Source: Ascaphus truei
Taxonomy: Eukaryota > Chordata > Amphibia > Anura > Ascaphidae
Direction: 5' to 3'
NCBI GenBank assembly: GCA_036426205.1
Contig: CM071570.1
Span: 48,906,629-48,970,628 of the forward strand
Length of the DNA stretch: 64,000 nt
Shown: one piece after another, positions 11,304 to 23,099 of the stretch
How positions within the stretch are numbered: position 1 is the first letter of the stretch
Layout of the letters: each line of letters opens with the position of its first letter
Made by a program: the position numbers and the translations under genes
The notes under the pieces: model-generated
Told to the model about the DNA's origin: nothing
What the model saw: the letters and a program-made list of their open reading frames with translations, nothing else
Database searches by the model: none

Positions 11304-12411
11304 CGAGCTGGAAGAGGTGTACCGGTTAGAGAGGGGAGGACACGACCAACGGAGTATCGGGGTCCGGACCTGTTCTACATTTACCCGTCGGATCTTACCT
11401 CTGGATCTCCCGGTTTCACCTCTGCAAGCCTTTAGTTAGTTTGTAAGTCATTAATTGTATTATTGTTATTGTTGTTGCCCACCTAGTGGAACTTTTCAAC
11501 CATATAAATTTATATACCTTATACTCAGTGCGCTCTCTCGGTTTTCTTTGTGTACCCTGTTGTGTGAGCCCCTGTTTGGGAGACTAAGGAGTTCTCCTTA
11601 CGGATGGCAGCATGCGCATAAGAGCATTAATCTGACGACAGCCCGAGCACGGATTTCCTGCAAAAAAACTCTCTGCTATTGGTGTTTGAGAGTAGCAACA
11701 GGACAGGGTTTCAGCATTCCTCTCTTTTGTGCAGCGCCTCCATCTTGCAGGTACCCTATTAGAAACATGGGTAACCCCCACAGACACTTCTTCCTCCATA
11801 GAACACACAGCAGTGATGGTACAACCTCGATCTTTATTGCAGGGTTCACAGCTCATCTCCCACGCAAGAGAGGTACAGGTCATAGGCACTTCACTAACCA
11901 ATACCTCACAGCTTGCATGCATCTTTCCTGGGTCAGAGCATAGCTCGCAGGACCCTTCCCTGGAATCAGCCCAAGGAGCTTGAGGCCCCAAGAACCTATC
12001 CTCAGCTCCCTTACCCCCTGATGGGATAAGGGAATCCAGTCACCTCCCTAAGGAGAGGCTATCTGGAATAGAACATCTAGACATTTAGATGGATGTCATG
12101 TTTTATACCACAGGGGAGGGTCCCACTGCTTAGGCCCTGGTAAGAGGGCAGCACCCCTCCAGGAAACTCACCCCTGACACTCACACATACTGACTCATGT
12201 TATGAGGGATTTAACCCCAACACTGGCTGCTCCTTACCAAGACTTACAGTGTTGGGGCCAGATAAATAAGTAGCCTGGGGCACTTGGCTACATGTATGTT
12301 AAAATGGGTGAAACGGCAGCAGGTGTACTGTATACTATCATACTGCTATATGAGTCAAGTTGATCAGAACATGCAGGGTTGCTGGAATCCTCATGACTAT
12401 GAAAGGTTTAA

Positions 12412-12951
12412 ACCAGGGGCGTAGCTATAGCCCGGGCAGCCAGGGCAAAGCCCGGGGGCCCTCACTCTTTTGGGGGAGCCCGCTCTCCCACCCTGTCAGC
12501 AGCACATTGTGGGGCCTGAGATGCAGGAAGGAAGCACAGAGGGGAAATTCCTTCCTCTGCAGAGTCTCCATAGGTGGGTGGGGCTTAGGTAAGGGGCGGG
12601 GTCTCAAGTAGTGCAGCGTGGGGCTGAGCTGCAGCCTGAGAGACAGGCTGGGAAATGTGAGAGGGAGGGGAAGGGTTAAATGACAGGGGTAAAAACAGAC
12701 ATGAAAAGGAAAAGATACAAAGAGAAAATTAAGTACAAGAGAGAAATACATAATAGGGAAAAGAAAGACATGAGGGAGAGAGAAAAAGAGAGAGCAGAGA
12801 GAGAGACAAAAGAGAGAAAGCAAAGAGGGAGAGAGCAGAGAGAGAGAGAGAGCAAAGAGAGATCAAAGAGAGCAAGAGGAAAGAGAGAGTGTGAAAAAAA
12901 GAGAAAGAAAAGAGAGAGCAAAGAGAGAGAGAGCAAAGAGAGAGCAGAGAG

Positions 12952-12988
<37 letters not shown>

Positions 12989-13159
12989 AGCAATGAGAGA
13001 GAGAGAGAGAGAAAGCGCAGAAAGAGAGCAAAGAGAGATTGTGAGCTAGACACGAGGGGGAGAAAAGAGAGAGAGAGAGACATGAGGGAGCCGTGACATT
13101 TTTTTGCCATACCCTCCCACTCCCTCCCCCCCCCCCCCCATGTCTAGCTACACCACTGG
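12412..13159. mobile_element. 748-bp terminal-inverted-repeat element flanked by TTAA
   Basis: The left end reads ACCAGGGGCGTAGCTA and the right end TAGCTACACCACTGG, which pair with three mismatches. TTAA occurs immediately outside both ends (12408-12411 and 13160-13163). The interior is a long GA-rich low-complexity tract (about 12700-13090) and a C run near 13127. No transposase is encoded. TTAA duplications fit Kolobok- or piggyBac-like mobilisation; the family is not certain. Long open frames here on both strands come from the GAGA repeats. Confidence 0.7.
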
Positions 13160-13163
13160 TTAA

Positions 13164-15757
13164 AACAAATATTTGTTGTACAGACATTATTAGCTTCACT
13201 TGCCTTAAGAAAACATGTGAGATCCTGATCTTGCAGGTAAGCTATCAACATTACATTTCCAATGGTTATGACACTTTTCCTATTGAAAGATGGGTTAAAA
13301 AACAAAAACATTTTGTGGTGTTATTTTTGTGAATAATACATTTTGCTCAATCATATTTAGGAAATAGGTTGAAACATATAACGTTCTTCTCAAGTTTTTA
13401 AAAAGCACTTTCGATCTATTCAAAATTGATGTAAGTAGGAAAACAGATTACACAGTAGGAGAGGAGACCAAACCTTTAGAAGTAGGCATGCTGACTCATA
13501 TTTACTGTACTAAGTAGTGCTATATACACCTTACTGCCCATTAAAGTGAATGGGATCTCAAGCTGTCGTCTGGCACTGGAAGGTGTCTTATGGCATAGCA
13601 CCGCTTAGTAAATATGGCCAATAGTACTGCATGTCTACCTATTGTGACCTATTCCTGTGTGTTTACGCACTCATTTTTTGTCTCGAGTTGCTGTGTCTCT
13701 CCCTCTACAGTATTTTTGCTTTACCATGACCTTCTATCTTCCTTTAATCTCATTGTTAGTATGTATGTCCCCATCACACAATTTGCTCCCATATAACTGA
13801 TACATTATTTTTATAGTATGATATTGTGTGATAATATGTGTTGTGTACCAATGAATAGTTGTGTGAAACGCTTCAAAACTGAATGTTTTTTTTCCCCCTC
13901 AATTTTGCATGTTGGCAAACATTCTCACTAAATCCCACCATGATTTAGATTTTTGCGAAATTCGTTGTACATGCTGCATTTCTTTCCCTGCTTCTCATAA
14001 TAGTTTGCAAGAAAATTAGTGAAATGCAGTATATAAAAATGTTGTAAAACCAGTAGTTCCGCAAAAGTTTGCAAAACAGTAGTATATAAAAGGGTCACGT
14101 TACCTGTTGTTATTTGCTTCTGTGTTTAGAGAGAGAGAGAGTGAGAGCAAGATTGTTAGTTTTAATATTGTCTAGTTAGTTCAGTTACTTATGTAGGTAA
14201 GTTCCTTAGTTAAGAGTTATACTGCAATTATAGTTTCATAGTTCATAAAGTTTAAATTTTATAGTTGTAAATGTTTTTTTAGTGTTAGTATAGTTGGTTT
14301 TTATTTGATTTCTTTTTATTATCTATTCTTCTTATATTTAATAGGGAGGAGGTGGAGAATGTGAAGAAAAAAGAGAAGGAGAGGAGCGGGAAGTAGGTAG
14401 ACTATGACAGACTGGGAGATCCAAACAAACACTACCACTGCCTCCATTAGCACCACTACCACAAGTAGTGCCACCTGCACATCTGCATCAGCAGGGGGAA
14501 GAGTGGAAGAAGTGGGGAAGAGTACTTTCCAGAAAGTCCAGAACACAGCAGTGCTGAGGAGGATGAAGCAATTCAGACACTGGCCACGACTACCACCATC
14601 CCCACCATTACCACAAACTGTAGTAGGAGAGCCATCACCTACACAACTAGGAGCCATGTGCCTACGGACACTCAGAAATACAATCCTCCTGAACTAGTGC
14701 TGTTTCCACATTGCCTATCATCACCTCCGGTGAGAGCCTCCGAAAAGTACAGAGGTGAAACAAATAGGTGTAAAAAATTGCAGATATCAGATTGTATTTG
14801 AGATAAACAAAACGACTTTGGAGAAATCAGTTCAGCGGTGCACTAATAATCTGTCAAAGCACTGATACTGTAACATCTTGTTGCAAATAATTCAAGTGAA
14901 TGGGCCACAATGTGTTTTCCAGAGATTAAACAGTGTTTTATGGAATAGAATCACTGGTGTGGTGAAGATGCCTCATTGTCACCACATCCATCCCCAACAG
15001 AGGACACATTCTGGAGTGGGATTGCTGAGAATATGTAAACTCCTCTCTGCTGTGGAACCTTATCCATAGTATTAAGTGGGCCACATCTTAATCTATCTTG
15101 TCTCAGATGCTTATAACACTGATCAGGATACTCTTAAAAGTGGTATTATCTTGCTAGTAGTTGATACTTTTTATTTCTATTTTAGATGTTAGGATTTGTA
15201 CATGAATCTGTAGCAGATCTGCGACATCTGAATCATTTGGCATGATTCTCACTCAAATGAAGACAGTCACTCATTCTATCATCAGTTTAACTGCAGTACA
15301 GTTTTAGTCTTTGCTGTCATATGATTTACATTATCGCACATATATGCAGATTTATATATATTTCTGTGCTCAAAAAATAAAAATAAACATACTGTCGTTC
15401 TTTCTTAATAAGCACATTTTCTTGAGTGGTGTGTTATTTCATCCAATTGTTTGGTGATGCTAAATAGTTCAAGACTCAAGTTCTTCCATGGGGAAGGTTT
15501 TATGTTGATGTTATTTAAAAATTAGCTGTTGAAATATGAAACTTTGTTCTTTAAGCTCCAGTTAACATTTCATGTGTATGTTTAAGCCAATGTGATATTT
15601 ATGCATTACAGATTAAACTTGATGCTGACTATCCACCCAGACAATGTAAACTATCCTTCGGTCCAAAATATGTAACATACCAATTTGATTGCTAAAATAA
15701 TGTTTTGGATTAATCTAAGACAAGTAAAAGGATTTGAGGAGATTAAAAGGTCCATAT
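13164..15757. other. Non-coding or decayed stretch; weak exon-like segment
   Basis: A compositionally distinct block lies at about 14340-14760: an acidic, GGA-rich start and an ACC/CCA-rich stretch encoding Thr/Pro/Ser-rich peptides in several frames. It is followed by acceptor-like TTTCTATTTTAG ending near 15185 and an AATAAA at about 15380. I cannot assign a protein family. It may be a decayed second gene of a DNA transposon. The rest shows nothing. Confidence 0.3.
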
Positions 15758-16197
15758 TGTAATGGATTCTCGCCACAAACCGGACAGGACCACGATGCCG
15801 AGATGGGGATTAGCAAACATCGACCTAGAGAAGCAAGGTTATGTCTAGTATGCAAGTTTATAGTCGTGAATAGCCGGGTCAGGGTAGGAGAATGTAGAAT
15901 TATTGAAGTCGAGGAATGGAGAGAGTTGGGTAGCAGTAGGGAAGCCGAGGTCAAGGATTGGAGACAGCAGCGAAATCCAAGGTAAACGAGGCAAGGCACA
16001 GTGGAACAAGGCTGGTTACTTCCGACCAGCAAATGTCACAAGGTTTATGCTCGGCCAACTTCCTGGTGGAAGAGGCTGAGCCTAAATAGCAGGATCGGCA
16101 AATCAGACGCAGGATTACTCCTGCACGCAGGAGAGTAGAAAGACCCAATCAGGAGACTTTATCATGACATGGGCGGAGACTGCATCTGATCCTCACA
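15758..16197 (-). repeat. Solo Gypsy LTR with CATAT duplication
   Basis: On the minus strand it begins TGTGAGGATCAGATGCAG, nearly identical to the starts of the Gypsy LTRs at 37651 and 41246, and ends CATTACA. A perfect 5-bp target duplication, CATAT, flanks it (15753-15757 and 16198-16202). At 440 bp with no internal region it is a solo LTR left by recombination. Confidence 0.85.
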
Positions 16198-16244
16198 CAT
16201 ATTGACTAAGCAATGTCTATAAGACACATTATGGGCCTGTCACA

Positions 16245-16500
16245 TACGCAAACCTGTGAGCACGTGACCTGCATATGGGACAAGGGTTAATACATAGCTC
16301 TCTAGCTGGCTCACTTTTCACCTTCTGCAAATGTCCCTCGAATTAATAATATCTCTCCTCAATCCGCCCCAATATACCATCTGTCATGAACAGTCCATTT
16401 GTGAGCACATGATTTAGATATTTAACCCGGATTAATACACACAGCTACTCTAGCTAATTCAACTTTTGCCTCTGCAAGATACTTTTAATGCGTTAATATA
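16245..16500. repeat. Diverged tandem duplication of about 130 bp
   Basis: Two successive copies share GTGAGCAC, GGRTTAATACA, AGCTNNCTCTAGCT and CTCTGCAA or CTTCTGCAA in order, one starting near 16255 and one near 16395. No coding meaning is seen. Confidence 0.55.
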
Positions 16501-17400
16501 TTTATATATCAACCATGATCTAAGGTCCCTGTTTATGAAAGAAAAACTATGCACTTAACACACATAAATCTGTTGTACAAAAATGTGTCCGAAAATTTAA
16601 ATACCCTCTACATCCCCTCTGTGTTGTTTGTCCTCTTAAAGTAAATGTTAATGCACTATATCCTTGCATTTGTGTTTCTTCATATGAGGGTCTACAAAGA
16701 GTCTGCTGACCTGGAGAATCTTCTACTTGGAGTTACAGTTTTATGTGTTTTTCAGTGCTAACTAACTCTGGGTTTATTTGCACATATTAACTGTTTTATC
16801 ACTTTGCGCCATGAACACTGTTTTGTTTAGGTTTTTTTAATTTGCGGTTTTGGGGAAAACCGCTGGTGTTTAGGCTGCAGCTTGAGTATATCACAATATT
16901 TGTTGCGTTTATTATAGTTTTCTCACCCGCTACAACAAGAGCAACAACTAGTGAAACAGTTAATTCAGAACCCAAATAATAACTTATTAAAGATTTTTTT
17001 AATATATAAAAAAACAGTGTTTTAGATTACAGAAAAAGATTACTAAAAGAATATACAGTTATGCCCAGAATATACTGCCCATGAATATACAGTTACAATA
17101 AATTCAGAACAGTTTCTTAAAATAAAAGCATTACATAGAAATACCTATACTTTACCACATCATAGGCTTTTCCCAGCGTTTCACTGGTGTAGGAACGATG
17201 AGAACTCATGTGTTTGTTCCCAAAACACACCTCTTGATGAATTCTAATTTTCTATGCACACATGCCAACATTTGTACCCAGAACTTCTTGCATTGAAACA
17301 CACATAAGACCCACCGCTGTCATAAATCAGTTACTTGGCTGACATTTTTATAAATGAAAAATAAAACCTGCTCATTTGACGTTTAAATTCTTGACTGAAA
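16500..17400. other. Non-coding stretch, nothing recognised
   Basis: AT-rich sequence. A GTGAAACGCTGGG on the minus strand near 17170 resembles the 3' half of the hammerhead-like motif but has no matching 5' core. Confidence 0.5.
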
Positions 17401-17407
17401 TATATAT

Positions 17408-17563
17408 ATAGATGGAGAGGTATCAGTACCGTGTTACTGTAGCCGAGCTTTAATAATAAAAAAAGAATAGACGATACCATTCTATGGCTAAACGACTGCA
17501 TTAAATTTTATTTCGTTAAAGCATTTCGTTAGCCACGAATGGTATCGTCTATTCTTTTTTGAT
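17408..17563. repeat. Foldback with AGAATAGACGATACC arms
   Basis: AAAAGAATAGACGATACCAT at about 17459 pairs with its inverted copy ending near 17558. The left flank contains ACCGTGTTACTGTAG, similar to the tail CCGTGTTAGTCCAG of the hammerhead foldback at 52212-52256 and 55018-55063. It is probably a relative that has lost its ribozyme core. Confidence 0.55.
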
Positions 17564-17595
17564 ATATATAGAATATAAATATAAATATATATATA

Positions 17596-19227
17596 CAGTT
17601 GGGTCCAGAAATAATTGGACACTGACACACAGTTTCATAATTTGGCTCTGTACGCCACCACAAATGATTTTTAAAAAATGAAACAACCGAGATGCAATAG
17701 AAGTGCAGACTTTCAGCTTTAATTCAAGGGGTTGAACAAAAATATCGTATGAAACGTTTAGGAATTGCAACCATTTTCATACACAGTCCCCTTATTTCAG
17801 GGGCTCAAATATAATTGGACAAATTAACACAATCATAAATAAAATGTTCATTTTTAATACTTTGTCGAGAATCCTTTGCAGGCAATGACTGCTTGAAGTC
17901 TGGAACGCATGGACATCACCAAACGCTGGGTTTCCTCCTTTGTCATGCTTTGCCAGGCGTTTACTGCAGCTGTCTTCAGTTGTTGTTTGTTTGTGGGTCT
18001 TTCTGCCTTAAGTTTTGTCTTCAAGAAGTGAAATGCATGCTCGATCCGGTTGAGATCAGGTGATTGACTCGGCCATTGCAGAATATTCCACTTCTTTGCC
18101 TTAAAAAACTCCTGGATTGCTTTCGCAGTATGTTATGGGTCATTGTCCATCTGTAAAGTGAAGCGCCGTCCAATCAACTTCGCTGAATTTGGTTGAATAT
18201 TCCTATACACTTCAGAATTCATCCGGCTGCTTCTGTCTTCTGTCACATCATCAACAAACACTAGTGATCCTGTGCCATTGTAAGCCATGCATGCCCATGC
18301 CATCACACTGCCTCCCCGTGTTTTACAGATGATGTGGTATGCTTCAGATCATGAGCCGTTCCAAGCCTTCTCCATACTTTTTTCTTCCCATCATTCTGGT
18401 ACAGGTTGATCTTGTTTCATCTGTCCAAAGAATGCTGTTCCAGAACTGGGCTGGATTTTTTTTAGATATTGTTTGGCAAAGTCTAATCTGGCCTTTCTAT
18501 TCTTGAGGCTTATGAATGGTTTGCACCTTGTGGTGAACCCTCTGTATTTGCTCTTGTGAAGTCTTCTCTTTATGGTAGACTTGGATAATGATATCCTGGA
18601 GAGTGTTCTTCACTTGGCTGGACGTTGTGAAGGGGTTTTTCTTTACCATGGAAAGGATCCTACGATCATCCACCATTGTTGTCTTCAGTGGATGTACAGG
18701 CCTTTTGTGTGTTGCAGAGCTCACCAGTGCATTCTTTTTTTCTCAGAATGTACCAAACTGTTGATTGGCCATTCCTAATGTTCCTGCTATCTCTCTGATG
18801 GATTTTCTTTTTTTTTGCAGCCTAAGTGTGCCCTGTTTCACTTGCATTGAGAGCTCCTTTGACCGTATGTAGTGGGTTCACAGCAACAGCTTCCAAATGC
18901 GAATGCCACACCTGGGATCAACTCCAGACCTTTTACCTTCTTAATTGATGATGAAATAATGAAGGAATAGCCCACACCTGTCCATGAAACAGTTTTTAAG
19001 TCAATTGTCCAATTACTTTTGGTCCCTTGAAAAAGAGGGGGCTACATATTAAAGAGATGTAATTCCTAAAGCCTTCCTCCAATTTGTATGTGAATACCCT
19101 CAAATTAAAGCTGATATGGTGCACTTTAAGCCCATATTCATTATTTAATTGTAACTTGAATTTCTTTTGGTACACAGCCGAAATAACAAAACTTGTATCA
19201 ATGTCCAATTATTTCCGGACCTAACTG
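17596..19227 (-). mobile_element. Tc1/mariner element, decayed
   Basis: The ends are inverted repeats (CAGTTGGGTCCAGAAATAAT at the left, the complement of CAGTTAGGTCCGGAAATAAT at the right) with TA on both sides. Length is 1632 bp, normal for a Tc1-like transposon. The inverted ends extend through the AATTGGAC block. The transposase lies on the minus strand and is broken. Confidence 0.9.
17860..18900 (-). pseudogene. Tc1-like transposase pseudogene
   Basis: Minus-strand frames in order show a broken helix-turn-helix region, then GTGSLVFVDDVTEDRSS, QMDNDP followed by a stop where family members have lysine, HTAKAIQEF, and QWPSQSPDLNRIEH. These are the second aspartate and the glutamate (or third acidic) positions of the DDE catalytic core. 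A Tc1 transposase cuts its own terminal repeats and inserts at TA. Multiple stops and shifts mean it cannot be functional. It is contained in the element at 17596-19227. Confidence 0.85.
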
Positions 19228-19689
19228 TATATCCTCACAGCTTTATTTCAATAATACTAGGAATAGCATGATTCATATCAATAAATTCAGGTGAATTAGA
19301 TGAATGTAACGAGACTCATTTTTACAGACTTACCCCTAAGTTATTTTACCAAAATTAGAGAAAAAAGTGTATTGTCACCCTCTCTAACTGAAGGTCCTTT
19401 GTATATGCACTCCAGGACTATTAAAACATACCATTTATTAGGTATAAGGCTTAAAAAGTCTACACAAAAAATAAAATGTTGAATATGTGTATAGTGTATT
19501 AAAAGTAGGAAGGGTGGGACAGGTGTAGTAAGGTTGAGCCCAAGGTGTATTGTGAAATATTTACTAATTACCAAATATATAGAATGATAAGAAATGCAAT
19601 GTAACCACATATGGGGCCCTAACTATTAATAGGGTAACTGAACCTAATGGGTACCCCTAAGTTTAAGCGACAAATGGATATCTGTCCCT

Positions 19690-22345
19690 GGCCACCTCCC
19701 AAATATGGATGCTTTGACATAATTTGATTTGTTTAATTGCAACATTAGCAAATATCCCCAGTACTGTGCTAGTATTAAATGCAGAAAAGGCCTTTGACAG
19801 GCTTAACTAGGACTATATGTTCGCAACACTTCTTCAATTTAGAGTTTGTCCTAAACTATAAAAGGGAATAAAGGCCCTATACAGCCACTTTTCAGTGGCT
19901 ATCTTAGTTAATGGTTTGACATCTGGTTATTTTCATATATCCATTAGGACTAGACAGGGATGTCCCTTATCCTCTTGCTATTTGCACTCTCTATGGAGCC
20001 ACTTACAGTAGTAACCTTATCCATCCTAGCCTGAATATTTCCGGATGTCAAATAGAACAGAAGGAATACAAGCTGTCTCAATATGCGGATGACATACTAT
20101 TAACAATTGAAAAGAAGAAACAAACACAAATTTCCCTGTGAAATGTAATATCCATCCTATCACAACTCAGAGTGGTCTGAGTTTAAAATTAGTAATAATA
20201 AGTCCAAAGCTCTGGATATTAATCTTCACCTTTCCACCCTGAAATTTTTGAAAGTACATTCAGATTTTAAGTGGAATAAACCACATATTAAATATTTTGG
20301 GGTCAAAATTACTAGGGACTATCACAGTCTATATAATGTTAATTACCCCCCCCCCCCCACCTCCCTCCACCTTCTTGTTGAAGTAAATAACACAGGACCT
20401 GAAGCAGTTGGAGAGCTGTCCCATGCCACCCTAGAGTCAGTAGGGGGAAAAAAATTGTCACAGTCTTCAAGGAGGACTAGGACTACCTTCCATGTTCCAG
20501 TACTATCAAGCTGAACAGTTAGGACAATTAGTTATATGGCATATCCCTACAGGCCTAAAGAGATGGGTAGACATAGAGGAGTCCTTTGTAGAGGAGAAAG
20601 CTATTGCAGAACTACTATGGCTAGAAAAGCTACATTGACCCAACTCAACCTAGGTCTTTCCAATACTGAGCCACTCTTATGAGCTGTGGGACCGAGTACA
20701 GGTGGGTACTAAACTGGTCTCATAGGTGGGTACAAATCCTCAAATTTTTATATCTCAATATATCTATAATATATATATATAGAATTATATATATATATAT
20801 ATACTATAAAATAATATTATAGAATATATAGATCTCTCTATAAATATATAATGCCCTTCATTCATCAATGACACGTCTGCAAAATAACCAGAAAATGGAT
20901 GTGTGGGTAAGGTTTTCTCTAATTGGGCTGTGTATGGTATCTGATGTTGATCTTCATAAAGGGCACACGGCTCGAAACGCGTAGATATGATATTTTTGAA
21001 CTCTCTAGGGGTTATGCTGTATCCAGTTTAAGAATAAAGGGTTCATTTTACTGTGAGCCTCCTCCTGGTTTTCTGGCAGTGCACTGCCCTTTTCAATTTC
21101 CTCTCCTGCTTATCCTTGGTGGATCTGCACGCCGTTCGGAATTGCAATTGGACCGCACTGAGGACCTGGGAACCTAACAGTGAGTTACCCTTGTGGATTC
21201 ATATATTTATCAGCTTCTAAAGGGACAGTATTTGTACTACATATGTGTGCCAGAGAGCACTGGGTACTAGTTCCCTATCCCTTGCCACGGATGCTGTGTA
21301 TATATCTTATATAGTGAATGGTCCAAGCAGAGATTTATACTTTATGAAAAGGATTCAATCTGTCTCTGATGCGCTGGTCACCTCTATCTGTGTATGGTAT
21401 ATGCAAGGTAGGGGATATCATTTCGGGATTCTCTATGAAGTCTTTTGATCATATTTGTAACAAAATGGAAATTCCAAGATCAGACTTCTATAAGTATCTC
21501 CAAGTTAGAATTATTTTTAATTGTGGGTTCAAGTGACCGAGCCCCCTTATGGTATCTTCTTTGAGAATCTCTGTCAGAACCCAGTAGATAACTGTGTGAT
21601 ATGTCCACAACAGAAATATATGATAGTGGGAACAAGAACTAGGCCAGACCCTTGAATGGGAAGATTGACAAGATATATGGAAAACAGCAGCCACCAGCTC
21701 ACTATGCACAACAATAAAGGTGAACACCTATAAATTAATGTATTGTTGGCACCTGATACCGAGCAGGCTCCTCACCCTTGTGCTGGAGAAATTGCGACCA
21801 AGGAACACTCTCACACATCTAACTTGGGTGCCCTAAGTGCCCTAAGCTCCACCAATTGTGGATGCAAGTACTTCATTACATACATACATACCTTAACCAA
21901 GATTACTCTTTAATATTAATTGTAGATAAGATTGCCTCAAACTTAGATAAGGCGACCAATAAACTTATATCCCAAATCCTCGTGGCTACTCAGTGAGTGA
22001 TCGCCAGATTTTGGAAATGACAAGACACGGCAACATTTTCGGTTGTTAAAACCAGGTATTGTTTGTTATGGAAATGGTAAGGATGACCAGCTACATTAAA
22101 GACACGTGCCCCAAATTTTTGAGGACATGGGAGCTCCTAGTATGAGGTACTCAGCCTAAAACAAATAAAGATGAGAAAATTGCGAAGGCCATGACACTTT
22201 GTGAAAACCATGACACTTTGTGAAAACCACTCCCCCCACCCTCATTTTTCTTGTTCTGTACCCACCGTACCCCACCTACATACAAACGATTGTATATATC
22301 ACAGATTGTATTGAAATGTTTTATTTTGAAAATTCAATAAAATGT
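19690..22345 (+). pseudogene. L1/Tx1-like LINE, RT to 3' end, interrupted
   Basis: Frames in order give VLVLNAEKAFDRLN, ALYSHFSVAI, RTRQGCPLS and a YADDILLTI-type box (here as the codons around 20080), then IKYFGVKITRDYHSLYNVNY: reverse-transcriptase blocks of an L1-type ORF2. The C-terminal region resumes after an AT-rich and hammerhead-containing interruption (about 20710-21425), with IPRSDFYKYLQVRI, VNTYKLMYCWHLIPSRL and LTHLTWVP. A polyadenylation signal AATAAA lies at 22336-22341. Many stops show decay. The EN-containing L1 fragment starting near 23100 is a separate copy. Confidence 0.8.
20951..20986 (+). ncRNA. Degenerate hammerhead-like motif inside L1
   Basis: CTTCATAAAG occupies the 5' core position, stem II pairs GGGC (20961-20964) with GCTC (20970-20973), and GAAACGCGTAGA follows directly. 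Stem II and the GAAACGCGT part are intact, while the CTGANGA part is not. The sequence after it (to about 21425) is not L1 and has an AATAAAG near 21032, as expected for a small retroelement tail. Confidence 0.45.
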
Positions 22346-23095
22346 GTGCTAAAGCAAGAATCACTTTAAATAAAGAAGACACAAAGGAACAAAAGCAAGC
22401 AACTGTCAAGGTTCACTGTGAATACTGTATTTATCAACAATAAATATAATCATTCTAGTGTCAGAGGTTATAAATACTGAATTTAAGTACATTTTGCATT
22501 ACACTATTGGAATACAACAGCACTAATTAGGGTGGATATATTTGCACCTGAAATACATTATCCATGCCTTGTCACACTTTGAAACCAAGCAAAGATTTAC
22601 TTACTGTATACTAGCTGATAAAAATCAAACCTAATACAGCATGTTTTCACTACTTCACTGCTGCATTGGCTATCAGTGCAAATCTTAAGAGTGGACTTTA
22701 ATACTAATATAATTCCTATAAACATCTGAACTGGAGCATATATAAACTATTTAAGGTCAACAAGTTAATATCCTATTAGCATATTATTACAAACAATAAT
22801 AACATTGATAAAGCTTTAAAACATAAAATTTGAAATTACCAAGAAATCAATCATTAACGGAATGGGACAGATGGGGCCCAGGTTACTTTGACCTCTTACG
22901 GCCCACTAAGTTATTTGACTCCCTTGCAGTCTTTTCTTTTTGTGTTCTTAGAACGTGTTGTCTCCCCTCTGCATCTCCACCCCCCGCACCACCCCACCAT
23001 CCCACTCCGTACCTCCACCTTGGTCCGAGGAGAAGTCCACAGGACTATTTCCCACCCACAGTGCAATGCAATAACATTGAGCCCTCCGGAAAAGA
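22346..23095. other. Spacer between two L1-like fragments
   Basis: AT-rich to about 22850, then a C-rich segment that may be the 5' untranslated region or ORF1 remnant of the following L1-like copy. No domain is recognised. Confidence 0.4.
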
Positions 23096-23099
23096 GGGA

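Larger units (their letters stand above)
10006..12292. mobile_element. Large inverted-repeat unit with TGTAGCCA ends
   Basis: The left end begins TGTAGCCA and the right end finishes TGGCTACA. The outer parts (about 10006-10400 and 11935-12292) are diverged inverted copies. Matching pieces include GGGACCCTCCCCTG, CATCAGGGGGTAAGGGAG and GGGCCTCAAGC in the same order. Each arm has an AATAAA-type signal further in, so these could be LTR-like sequences in opposite orientation or terminal repeats of a DNA transposon. The middle holds the palindromes at 11029-11154 and 11176-11303. No target duplication is evident. Confidence 0.6.

Noticed and set aside
11455..11991. Opposing frames of 162 and 135 codons
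   Set aside because: They lie on the inverted-repeat unit, have no recognisable domain and overlap on both strands.
12425..13110. Frames of 130-144 codons rich in Ser/Leu or Arg/Glu
   Set aside because: Direct translation of a GAGA tract in both strands.
17165..17200. GTGAAACGCTGGG on the minus strand as a hammerhead 3' half
   Set aside because: No CTGANGA-like core upstream and no stem II.
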